Shown here piece by piece: positions 40,131-51,400 of a stretch of 64,000 nt of DNA. The position numbers were made by a program, and so were the translations under genes. The DNA lies in assembly GCF_047663525.1 (NCBI RefSeq), contig NC_092587.1:37625001-37689000 (forward strand), in the 5' to 3' direction. Each line of letters starts with the position of its first letter. The stretch's first letter is position 1. Below the pieces are notes generated by a model. That model was not told where the DNA came from. It saw nothing but the letters and a program-made list of their open reading frames with translations, and did no database searches. The stretch is from Anas platyrhynchos (taxonomy: Eukaryota > Chordata > Aves > Anseriformes > Anatidae).

Positions 40131-40136
40131 AATAAA
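40131..40136 (+). terminator. FRS2 possible proximal poly(A) signal AATAAA
   Basis: AATAAA in AT-rich sequence is followed by TATTGTGCTGG. It would give a 3.3 kb 3'UTR. It is a candidate only, because the distal site has the better downstream element. Confidence 0.4.
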
Positions 40137-43100
40137 TATTGTGCTGGAAATACATTTGGTGAGAATGTAATCCATTGGTTATATCACAAGAATATGTTTT
40201 CTCAAATTGATATGAAGGGGCAGTCTGATTTTAATTTTGTGGTCTTTGTCAGTGACTCTATAAAACAATATAAAAACGATCATTCTGAAACCTTTAGCTA
40301 TAACTGTAACATTTTTCCCCTGATAAGTAAGTTTTGCATATGGTAAGTGGTAAGTGTAATGGTGTGCTTTGAAGCACTACTCCTATTAAAGTCTACAAAA
40401 TTTTTGTAGAAATATTTTTTCTGCATATTTGTTCTAAAAAGGGCCACAGAAAGGTCTAAGCTATAGAAAGTCCAAAACGATGTCAAAACAGGGCTGCTCT
40501 TTTGGAGGTGACAGGCCAGCAGTTGTTTTTGCTGGATTTTTGACAGTGTATTGGCTCAGAATCTGTTTTATGTATAGCCACTTCATGCTGAGGCAGAATC
40601 ACAATATTGCAGACTGGCTCCACTGTTGGGGACTTTAAAATGCAATTTCTGATTAACTTCAGTTACTACTTTGAGCATATAATATGAGCTGTATCTGATT
40701 TGGACCTCTATTTCTAAGCAGTATTCTCTTTGTGTAAGGTGGGATCAATGGTGAAAATCCAATTTTTGCACTGTACTAATTTATTTAGTGGCTACAAATA
40801 AGATAAAGCTGGTTTAGTAGGATCTAATACTGGACTCAGATCTGAAATTTTCCTGTAAACCCCAAGAAGCCAAAAGAAATTTGGTCCCACAGTTTGACAG
40901 ATAGAATTAGGTGTTTTTAGAATTTAATCATAAGATCTTTTCCCATCTTTTCTGTGAGGTAGCAATTCAGGCATTTATATTTGACAGTATTTACTCAATA
41001 TAAATCTAAGTTCATTTACAATATCTTTATTTTAAATTCATAAACACTCCAGAAAAGAAAAAAAATCAAAACACAACAAGTAACAAAACCACCACCAACA
41101 AAATCCAGAAGAAATTCCACCACAAAAGACTGCGTTAAGATGGAGTCAGGGTTGCTGATGTCCTTCTTGCATAGCATATATTGAAAAGATGGGAAGTCAT
41201 GAGCTAATGTCCTTTCACAATCTTTAGAAATTGCTTCCTCTTTTGGACAAGATAAGTGAATAAGAAAAAAATCTTAGCAGCTGTAACTCTGACCATGTGT
41301 ACATTATATCTTGTAATGTTGTGCTGTAAGGTATGTGACTAAATCTGTCAGGTGTCTTATGAGGTTATTATCCTAATGTGGTGTTTACTCCAGATTAACG
41401 CAGTATTTTGTTTGGAAATGTGTAGGTGTACAGATAGAATATGAGATACAAAGTTACCTTTAAAGTTGATGAAACAAGTGTTGGACATTTCTCTATTTTT
41501 ATATATCACAAAGGGCATTTTGAAAAAATTCTTGCAGTTTTAGTAATTATTTAGTGTGGTAATATACATATATTGTGACAATGTTTTCTGATATATCCAT
41601 AACTTCGGTGTAATTCTATTTTATGTAGCAAATATCTGTATATACAAAGGAGATTATGTAAAAATATGATTCAGAAATAGGCTCGAGCCCTTTGGAACAG
41701 GGACCGTCTTCCTCTGTGTCTGCAAAGTCCTTACTTAATGCCTTGGGGTCCCAGCCACAGCTCGTGCCTGAGACCCGTGGTGACTGAACTGTCAAGAGAT
41801 GAGCGTGGAGGAGCAGCTCCTCTGCTCTCCACAAGAAGCCTTAGCACGAAGGTGCCATGAAGCTCACCTTGCCGCTCGCTGACGCTGGGGCTGTGCCATA
41901 CGTGGTTATTCCCAACCACCTGCCAACAACCCAGACCCCAGAGTCGGTGTGTCCTGTGCTCCCGTCCTTCCCTTTGGCAGTAGGAAAGGAAGTCTGAGGT
42001 AGGAGCTTTGATGTCACCAGGGAATCTTCCTTGCGAGTGTTTGGGCCTCATGCAGCACCCTTTGAAGCCACACGAGTGGTTCGTATTGGCTTCGAGGGCC
42101 CCTGGATGTGTTCCTACAAGATCAAGTTCTGCTGACATAACAGCTCTGTTACACCTGAGGACCTGGTTGGTCAAGTTCTTCAGGAATGGTCTAAAAATAC
42201 TGTAAAAATATAAATATATTTAATTACGTGTACTGAAAAAAAAATCCTATTTGTTGTGGTCGGAGTTCAGATTACTATGTGAATTTTGATTTCTTAGTCA
42301 TACTTGCATATATATTGCTTTAACTATTATGTATGAAAGAGGAAGTGATTCTAAAGTGTGTGAAAGATCAGGATTACACCTGTATTTTTAATGTTTGTGT
42401 TATTTAGGAATGGATGTCAGCAAATTTAACTCCATATTAATGCAGTTTTTTTGCATTAGAATACGTGTGTATATCATACACCCACATTTTATATATAATA
42501 TATTATATATTTGGTACTAACTTTGTATTTTCCCTGAAATTTGCCAAATCCCGAACACAAATGTTCTCACTTGTAAGACTTTGGTACTTAATAACTGAAT
42601 GTATACGAAATGCTCTGGTATGAACGAAAGTAGTGTTGTACGTACGGTATCCCTCACCCATGCAGATGTCTTTCAACCAGCAGGCGCGTTGCCTTTTTCG
42701 TGAGTTACATCTCATTCCACTGCAGCATCACTTTACGTCTCCTGAAAAATTGTCTGTGTTTTAACGAAACTGCAGACCTGCCCTTACAGTACAGCTGACT
42801 ACACTTCTAGCAGGAAAGCTGGCTGGTAGGAGTAAGAATACAATAGTCACCAGTGTGCCACAATTGCATTTTTTTAAATGCAGAAATACACATTTCTACA
42901 AAGGCCAAAATCTTATGTTGTATGTTCCTTTCTTGTCATTACATTGTATGATATTGTAAGATTATTGTATGTCCTAATTTGCATTATAAAATGTTTTTTC
43001 CTACTTTAAAGGCATAAATATAGCAACTTTGTATAAAGGTAGCTTTCTAGATTTTTATTTCTTTTATATAAAAAAGTCTAAACAGTGGGAGTATCATTGC

Positions 43101-43382
43101 CAAATTGTTTATAAAATTTCAATTAATTTGCCCTGTTCAATGGATTTGTTTTTACAAACATTCCGTATTTCTTTTATGAAAAAGTTATATTATACTATGC
43201 AGAAAGAGTGTATTTTTATGCCATTCCACGTTAATCTTAAAAAAATAACTTGTTTTAAGCTGTCCTGATTGAGAGAGCTTACCAAATGTGCATTTTTAAA
43301 AGATGTGTTATGTATTATGACAACGTTTCCCCCTTTACCAGTGCCAACTTCATTTGGAAAGAAAAACAAATTGTAGCATGGC

Positions 43383-43388
43383 AATAAA
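43383..43388 (+). terminator. FRS2 distal poly(A) signal AATAAA
   Basis: AATAAA is followed about 25-35 nt later by a GT-rich element (ATGTGTGGATTAC), the usual layout of a strong cleavage site. It lies about 2 kb before the CCT2 start. Confidence 0.7.
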
Positions 43389-43558
43389 CTATTGATTTTA
43401 CATTGACAATATGTGTGGATTACTTTAATGCTTACCAGCGTAAGTGTTCCTGTATTGCATTGCATTAGTAAAACCTTTTTTAGCTTTGCTTTGTCATTGC
43501 TTCAGGTAGTTACCTAAGTTTTTCCCCATTTATTCCATATGGATTTTAGTAGTGGAAA

Positions 43559-43595
43559 GAAAAAACAAACAAACAAACAAACAAAAACAAAACAC
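43559..43595. repeat. (CAAA)n microsatellite
   Basis: About five CAAA units with A-rich flanks, after the FRS2 distal poly(A) site. Confidence 0.85.
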
Positions 43596-44243
43596 AACAT
43601 AATCTGGAGTTTGTAATTTTTTTCCTCCAAGATTTTGTTTCATTTCTTCTCGAGTTATATTGCATCATTCTCATGTCTGTAGGACTGGATTTGATATCAT
43701 AGTAATAGTAGTAGTGCTGCTATTAACTACTACTACTTCTAAGTTGAATGTACTCCTTCCTCAGCTATTATATGAATTAAGATTTCACGAAACCTAAATG
43801 TAGTTTGTCAGCACATTACTGATGAATTCAGAAGGAATTCGTAAGAATTAGGAATTCGTAGGAATTTGTAAGAAAAATACAAGGTTGAAGTCTTGTCCAG
43901 ATGGCGTTTTCACTATAGCATATGGTGATTTATCAAAATTCAGTACTTCTCTCTTTCCTAAATCACTGTTTTAAGGCATAATTTCAATAGGGATATTTCT
44001 AGCCAACAAATTAATAAACCTCCGGAAATTTTAGGAGATGTTTTGTTTACAGAATCTCTTAAGAAATGTTTCTCCAGCCATGCCTTTGTAAAAGGCTTTG
44101 TTCTCTTAACCCAAGAAGCAATTACAGATACTACAGCTCCAGTCACCAGCACAAAGACTCGCTCAGGATACTTTAAAGTATCTGGGAGCCAGCAGAGGAA
44201 TACCAGTGGGAATTAATTCATGAGGAACTTGTTATACAAACCA

Positions 44244-44277
44244 TTTATTATTATTATTAGTAGTAGTAGTAGTAGTA
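44244..44277. repeat. Compound (TTA)n-(TAG)n microsatellite
   Basis: About five TTA units switch abruptly to about six TAG units, about 200 bp upstream of the CR1 fragment. Confidence 0.85.
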
Positions 44278-44485
44278 TGACCAGGTAACAGATTATTTGT
44301 GAGTGGAGAAACCAAGAGGACCAGGCTTGGATGTGATCACGCACATCTGCTGTACCAGACACGTACATTGTACCCAGAGCATTGGCAGTGGACTTTTTAT
44401 GTCTTTTGATGTAAAAACAAGATTTTATTGAGTGGAAGAGCGCAGGGCCGTCTCCCAGGTCTAACTCTGCTCCCTTTTGAGGGGT

Positions 44486-44976
44486 TCAGTTTCAGTTTTG
44501 GGCCCCTCGCTACAAGAAGGACATGGAGGTGCTCAAGTGAGTCCAGAGAAGGGCAATGAGGCTGGCGAGGGGTCTGGAGAACAAGGTTTACGAGGAGCGG
44601 CTGAGGGAGCTGGGCTTGTTCAGCCTGGAGAAGAGGAGGCTCAGGGGCAACCTTAGTGCTCTCTATAGGTACCTGAAAGGAGGTTGTGGCGAGATGGGGT
44701 TCATCCCATATCCCATGTGCCTGGTGACAGGATGAGGGGGAACGGGCTAAAGTTGCACCAGGGGAGGTTTAGGTTGGATATTAGGAAGAACTTCTTTACT
44801 GAGAGGGTTGTGAGGCATTGGAATGGGCTGCCCAGGGAAGTGGTTGAGTCAGCGTCCCTGGAGGTCTTTAAAAGATGTTTAGATGTTGAATTTAGCGATA
44901 TGGGTTAGTGGAGGACTGGTTAGTGTTAGGACAGAGGTTGGACTCTTCCAACCCAGATGATTCTGTGATTCTGTCA
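44486..44976 (+). mobile_element. CR1 LINE 3' fragment
   Basis: This is a typical CR1 3' end: the end of ORF2 (residues like [23 protein letters not shown] and LEVFKRCLD in the frame 44684-44908) followed by the terminal repeat GATGATTCTGTGATTCTGTC. It is 5'-truncated, as most CR1 copies are, and sits 0.4 kb upstream of the CCT2 exon 1 region. It has no complete reverse transcriptase and cannot move by itself. Confidence 0.9.
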
Positions 44977-45282
44977 TGTGGGTGATGCCATGGCACAAGT
45001 CCGGGAGGGGCTGTGAAGCTCACAGAACGCCGGAAGCTTAATTTAAGTTTTTTGGTACTTAATTTAATTTGAATTTAAAGTTTTTGCCTTGCTCAAGAGC
45101 CAACCTTCAGAAACTCGATAATTTTTTTTTAAACTGGGGCAACCACAAAATCCTTTGGGGCAGGGCCAAGATCGCCTAGCAAAAACGCTTTTACAGAAGC
45201 ACAACGGGAAGGCGAACGGAAGCGGCAGTGAGAGAGCCGCGGCGCTAATTACGAGCGCCTCATGAGCGCCCCTGAGGCGCGG

Positions 45283-45301
45283 ACTACATCTCCCAGCCTG
45301 C
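45283..45301 (+). promoter_or_regulatory. ZNF143/SBS-type ACTACA-CCCAG element
   Basis: ACTACATCTCCCAGCCTGC closely matches the known ACTACAattCCCAGaatGC promoter element bound by ZNF143 (also linked to THAP11/HCF1). It lies about 100 bp upstream of the CCT2 ATG, the normal place for this element in CpG promoters. An ACGCCATTTCCTG stretch (YY1/ETS-like) follows at 45321-45333. Confidence 0.7.
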
Positions 45302-45399
45302 CCCACGGCCCCTGCCCGGGACGCCATTTCCTGCGGGCGGCCGGGGCGCGGCGTGCAGCCATCGCTCTGCGGCGGGGACCGGCGGGGAGCGGCGGCGCC

Positions 45400-45402
45400 A
45401 TG
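45400..45402 (+). CDS. CCT2: CCT2 coding exon 1 (initiator Met only)
   Basis: GCGCCATG is followed directly by the donor GTGAGAGG, so the coding part of exon 1 is a single codon. Exon 2 begins GCATCC (Ala-Ser), restoring the known [12 protein letters not shown] start in phase 0. Confidence 0.9.
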
Positions 45403-48400
45403 GTGAGAGGCGGCCGCGGGGACGGGGCCCGGGGGCGGCCGGGAGGGGCCGGGAAGGGCGGGTGGGGCGGCCCCGTGCCCTGCCCGCGCCGTGGGGGGAA
45501 CGGGGGAGGCGCCGCCGCAGCCGCCGCCTCAGGCATGGAAGGTTCCAGAGCGCGGCCGTTGGGGGTGGCGGGACGCGGCGCGGGGGCTGTGAGGGGGCTG
45601 CAGGGGGCCCTGCCCTGCCCTGCCGGCCGCCGCCATCCCGTGGCTCTGTGAGGAGCCGCGGGGGGGTTGGTCCCGGCTCCATCAGGGCCTTGAGTTCTTT
45701 GGGAATGCCCCTCTTAACCCTGAAACCACGTGTTTGGTGCTGCTGTAGCGTAATTTGCAAGGAAACGCCTCAAAAAGCAAGGGCCTGACGCAAATATTCA
45801 AGCACTGAAATCCTGAATCCTCGCTGTGCAGATTTATCGGGCTCCCCTAGCCATCAGCACAGGCAGCGGCCTGGCAGGCCTGGGGGTGTGATTACCACGC
45901 AGCACAGTGTGCGGTCATGCTGTAAATTACAGCCTACCTTACAATCCCTCCGTTACACAAACAGATTTTTAGGAAAAAATCAAATTCTATTCATCTCGGG
46001 TAGGTTTTTCAGCACTATTCACCTTGAATACACTTTTTATCAAAACCAAATGGAATATGAAATCATTTCACTAGTCCAGGCATTGTTTAGGTTGTTAGTG
46101 TCAGATTTTTGCTCTTAAAATGAAGTGATCTCTTAAAGAAGTATTCTTACACTGTTTCAGGCATCCATTTCCCTTGCACCCGTGAACATTTTCAAGGCAG
46201 GTGCCGATGAAGAAAAGGCAGAAACAGCTCGGCTGGTGAGTTCACTCTCTTAAGAAATTGGTGATACCCTGGGTAATTAATGTGTGTAAAAATAATGTGT
46301 GTTTTTTTGTTGAATATTTTTCCGTTAAATGTACTTCCAGTTCATACTGATGTAGAGCTTCCTTTGTCTCTTAGTGTTATTTCTTGTTGCATGTCTCTGA
46401 ACAGAAGGTAGGAGAACTGTTTTGTATACACAGACAAAGTAGCTATATCATAGCTCAGGAGGTTGATAGTTGTTCAAAGGTTGTTTTTTTTTTTATCCAT
46501 GAGATATGGTTTTATGGTTACTGTGAAAATTAAGTGTATTTGAGCTGATTACCAAAATACAGCACTCCAGAAACTTGGAATCAGACTCTTGGAGTGTGGC
46601 TGTGGAAGGGCTGGGTTAAGATCTCACATCTTTACTCTGTGGGTGACCGAGCACCAGAACAGGCTGCCCAGAGAGACTGTGGGGTCTCCTCCTTGGAGAC
46701 CTTCAAAAAGACCTGGATGTGGCCCTGGGCAGCCTGCTCTGGGTGGCCCTACTTGGGTAGGGGTTGGGCCTGGTGGGCTCCAGAGGGCCCTGCCAGCCTC
46801 AGCCACTCTGGGATTCCCCTTTCTAAGATATTGCCTAGAATTTACTACTGATGTTAAAGTAGACCTTAGAAAATGATTAATTTCTATTTGCTTTCATTTC
46901 AGTCATCCTTTGTTGGTGCAATTGCCATCGGTGACCTAGTCAAGAGCACTCTGGGGCCTAAAGGCATGGTAAGATAGCTGCAAGTTCTCAGTGCTCATAC
47001 TTGATAATTTAGTTTTAATAATTATAGTACGTTTTCAAACAGCGTTCTGTGTCTTGCATCATGTAGGACAAGATTCTGCTAAGTACTGGGAGAGACAGCA
47101 CGGTGACAGTGACCAATGATGGTGCAACCATCCTGAAAGCTATTGGAGTTGACAACCCAGCTGCCAAGGTCTTGGTTGGTGAGTTTTTACCAGCTTGTCA
47201 TTGTTGTACTCAGAGTTTCTTCATTTGAAACTTTATTGTGTCGTTCTTACTTGTTTGTAGAGAAGTATTCTTCAGGTAGTATGCAAGAATGAGGGGAGGG
47301 GGAGAAGAAGTCCTGAAATAAGGAGACCAAGGTGTTGCAGGAGTTGTGGAACTCTGAAAAATAAATTTGAGGCATATGCTGCTCTCACAAAACTATTCCG
47401 ATGTTTCCTTATTTTCCCTCAACCCTTGCTCATCCCTGGAGCTGTGGCTGTCTGTCTTCAGAATCACAGAACGGTTTGGGTTGGAAGGGACCCTAAAGCC
47501 CACCCAGCTCCAACCCCCTGCCATGGGCAGGGACACCTCCCACCAGACCAGGTTGCCCTTTTTAGGTACTGGAAGGCCGCAGTGAGGTCTCCCCAGAGCC
47601 TTCCCTCTTCCAGTCCTCAGGCATTGGGAGAGAGGGGGATAGCTCTTGTCCATTGACAGGCTGGTACTGGTGTCTGTTGCAATTTCATGGAATTTCATGG
47701 ATGCTGAATCTGACTTCATCTCATGTTTTTCTGTGACTTACAGTTTGAGAACCTTTTTATCAAGGAGTAAGGGTCTTTTTTATCTCACATTAGTTTAAGG
47801 AACAAAAAAACACTTTATAGCAGGTAGAGCATGGAATTTTGAATCAAAACATTAATACAACGACTTCCTCTTTTAGATATGTCAAAGGTTCAAGATGATG
47901 AAGTTGGTGATGGAACTACGTCTGTCACAGTGTTGGCAGCTGAATTACTGAGGGTGATGTATTAAATTTTTTCAAATGTTTTTATATTTGGCAGCGTAGT
48001 CCTGTGACTACGCTATCCCGAAACATGGAAGTGTTCTTCTGTCACAGGTCATTTTCTGGATTTTGCACTAAGCAGAATACAGCACTGCTTAATTGTGAGG
48101 TTCAGTCCTCTGAAATCCTTTTCCACAACGTTAAGGGGGAAAAAAAGGCATGTTAAATTCTGCTGTTATGTGCACAAGGCTTGAATTCATAATGTTGCTT
48201 TAAACACCACATACTGAAGACTGCCAAACTCTAAATTGGAAATTACTATGTGAGAGAGATGTCAGAAGTGAGGAACTCTACTTGGCAAAGCTGTGCCAGT
48301 GAATCTAATGATCACAGTTCCTGGATCTGAGATCAAGAAATCTGAGAAATGATCCCATCAGCTTACCAAGTTCCTCACAAAAGTTTTGAAGAAAAAAAAA

Positions 48401-51400
48401 AGTTTGAAGATTTTTTGTTTGTTTCCCTACAACTACACCTTAACTTGCAGTTATAAATGAACAGGAAACTGATCTCAAGCATGAAGTGAGAGTTCACTTT
48501 ATGTGTCTTGTTACAGTTCATGTTGGAGATGAGATTTTTTTATTAATCAACATTTCTAGAAGGTATTCCAAAGACAGAGGCGAAAAAAAAGTGCCAGTAT
48601 GGCGGCTAGAATATTCTCCCTTTCTTAGGTCTTCACTTTAATTTGATTGTGTTACAGCACTTGTGCTTTTGGTGGCATTCAGAATTTTCTGATTGCTTGT
48701 AAGTGCCTTTCCTAGTTAGCGTGAATGTGCCGTGGAAAAAAGCTAATTATTAATTTTATTTAAATAGGAGGCAGAATTGCTGATTTCTAGGAAGATTCAT
48801 CCTCAGACCATCATTGCAGGCTGGAGAGCAGCCACAAAAGCTTCAAGAGAGGCACTTTTGAAAGCAGCTGTGGATCATGGGTTAGTAATATACATTGGCA
48901 ATAACTCTTTGTAAACCATTTGAGACTAAAACTCACTGGAGAGAATTATGTAGCACTGGAAAATCCTTTGCGGTTTTTTAAGCTGAATATATAAATTTAA
49001 CAATTACTGAAAAGAAGGCTACTTTTGAGTTAGATGAACTACAGAAGCTGTATGAAGTTATTTAAAATTGCTTGCAACGTGCAGAATCAGAAAATAAGCA
49101 GTAATTTTCTTCTTAGGACAAAAATCTGAGCTGTTATTTCAGATTTCATACTCTGATTTTAAACACGTGTACTTTCTGTGCGTGACGAGGCTTTTTCAAA
49201 GCTGAGCGGAAAGTTTTTGTTCTTAAAACAGTTGATCTAAACTACTTTGTAGTAAAACATCACAGAATACTAGTTCAGTAGTGTAGTGCAAATGGTAAAA
49301 GGTACTATGAAACAATATTTTTTTTAAAGCCTTAGTATGACAGAGAAGAAACATTAATATCTAGTTACATAAACTAGTCTCAAAATCCGCAGAAGCAGCT
49401 CCATGGTATCTGACTGAGTTGTGCAATTTCTCATTCTGCCAGGGAGAAGTGTAGATTAAATGTTTTGCTATGTTTCATAGCCTAAAATCTTAGAGATACC
49501 AAGTTGGTGGTAGAATGCTTGTGACCGTGGTATTTGACCAAAATGGCAAAAAGCAGTATGTTGTTTTAAGACTGTATTAACTTCATTCACTGTTGGTTGT
49601 CCTTAATTTCACAAAATACTATCCCAACAAAAATGGGGTTAAAATCTAATTAAAATCAGCGTCAAAAAATACTTTCTGTGGCTTCTTCAACTTCAGTATG
49701 AGTACGGATCTTACTTCTGCTTAGTGTTTTGAGATAGGCATATTTGTGTGCCTTTGTGTCATTTAGGAAAAATGCAGGTGTCAGGATGTCATCCTTTAAG
49801 CACATAAATATGAATGATGTCTTACACCCAGGAAATGAACCTCTTCTCACGAGGAACTCCTGATCTAACTGGGGTTTCAATAGAAAGGTGTTTCTTGGGA
49901 CACTGGAGGAATTCTGTCATTCCTCAGAATGGAACATAGTAATGATCTAGTACAGATACGTGTAGGTTAGGAAGAGCAGGGAGAGACTCACAGTGTTAGG
50001 TGACTGATAAGGAAGGCTTTCAGACACAGACCTGCCCACATAACTGTGCTGGCTTTGTTGCAGTGATGATGAAGCCAAGTTCCGTGAAGACTTGATGAAC
50101 ATCGCGGGAACGACTCTCTCATCAAAGTTACTCACTCATCATAAAGATCACTTTGTCAAGCTGGCTGTCGAAGCTGTTCTTAGGTTGAAAGGTTCTGGTA
50201 ATCTGGAGGCTATCCACGTCATTAAGAAACTTGGTGGAAGTCTGGCTGATTCTTACTTAGATGAAGGTAAGTCTTTGTATATCGGCTGTAAGTGTGCTTA
50301 TGAAATTAAATTGTTAAAAGTTATACATGTCTATATATTTTTTTTCTAGAAAACGTTGTTATTACTAAATTGAATAATAATGCTACTAATTATTTTGCAA
50401 TAATTTAAATGAAATGTTCTCCTTTTTTAATATGAAGTCTTAAAAATCTTTTTCTTACTATACAGGGTTTTTGCTTGACAAAAAGATCGGTGTAAACCAG
50501 CCAAAAAGAATTGAAAATGCAAAGATTCTTATTGCAAATACTGGCATGGATACAGATAAGATTAAGGTATGTGACCGAACTACTGTTTTTAAACAATATT
50601 TTCATATATGGAATTTATTTTTTTAACTGGACTTGTTTTCTTTGGTTTAGATTTTTGGCTCTCGCGTCAGAGTGGACTCGACAGCAAAGGTAGCAGAAAT
50701 AGAACAGGCAGAAAAAGAAAAAATGAAGGAGAAAGTAGAGCGTATTCTTAAGCATGGAATAAACTGCTTTATTAACAGGTATGTTTTCTTGGCTAGAATT
50801 TATAATGCAGTTACAGAGTAGCAAGATTTTAATACTGTATGTGTGTGAAGAAGGTTATTCATGCCCATTATCCCTAAAATTATGTGATCTTACCCAATAC
50901 TTAATTAAGTCACTTCAGTGGGGCCAGAGTTTTCTTCACATTCCCGCAGGTGTGGTGCAGTGTCATTCCTCCTCACTGCTGCTGCTTTATTTTTTTTTTT
51001 TTTAAGGCAGAAGTGCTGTTATTTAATCAGGGACCCATGTTTAAGTCCAGTGAACGTCACAATCTAAATTCCATGTTTTTGATAGCAATGCACTTCTCTT
51101 TTGAACTATCACAGTGCAAAACATTCACATTTAATGCAAGAAGTGCTTCTGCCTTTCAGTAATTCTCATTTGAGTGGTTCTGTGGTCTGCTAGGAAGCTG
51201 GTTAACTAGCACTGCATCAAAGGATAGGAATATAAGAGTTGCACTGTTTACAACAGTAGCAAAGATTTACACTTATGGGGTACTGCACATCTTAAAACTC
51301 CAACAGCTGTGTTAATTGTAAGAACTAGTGATGGGTTTTTAAATCTCAATCTCTTCATCTGTGTCACGTTTCATTCATGTACATGATGTTATAGTGTAGG

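Larger units (their letters stand above)
36848..43405 (+). other. FRS2: FRS2 3' untranslated region, about 6.5 kb
   Basis: No further exon is seen after the stop. The sequence is AT-rich, with many ATTTA and TTTTA stretches, a (TA)n run at 38431-38450 and poly(T) tracts, as expected of a long regulated 3'UTR. Candidate poly(A) signals are ATTAAA 38427, AATAAA 40131 and AATAAA 43383. The last has a GT-rich downstream element (ATGTGTGG) and is my choice for the main end. Long 3'UTRs are known for FRS2 in mammals. A GC-richer patch at about 41680-42180 stands out. Which ends are used cannot be read from sequence alone. Confidence 0.7.
43406..44485. other. FRS2-CCT2 intergenic gap, left part
   Basis: No gene is seen. 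It contains a (CAAA)n run, an imperfect GGAATTCGTAAG-type tandem at about 43828-43875, and the TTA/TAG compound microsatellite. The flanking genes run in the same direction. Confidence 0.6.
45190..45680 (+). promoter_or_regulatory. CCT2 CpG-island promoter
   Basis: GC content and CpG density jump sharply compared with AT-rich flanks, and several GGGCGG/GGGGCGG Sp1-type boxes lie around 45440-45470. The island covers the CCT2 ATG at 45400 and the start of intron 1. No TATA box is seen, which fits a housekeeping chaperonin gene. The transcription start is probably between the ACTACA element (45283) and the ATG, but cannot be fixed. Confidence 0.85.

Noticed and set aside
45284..45760. 158-codon minus-strand frame over the CCT2 CpG island
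   Set aside because: Pro/Arg/Ala-rich composition is what CpG-island sequence gives by chance; there are no domain features.
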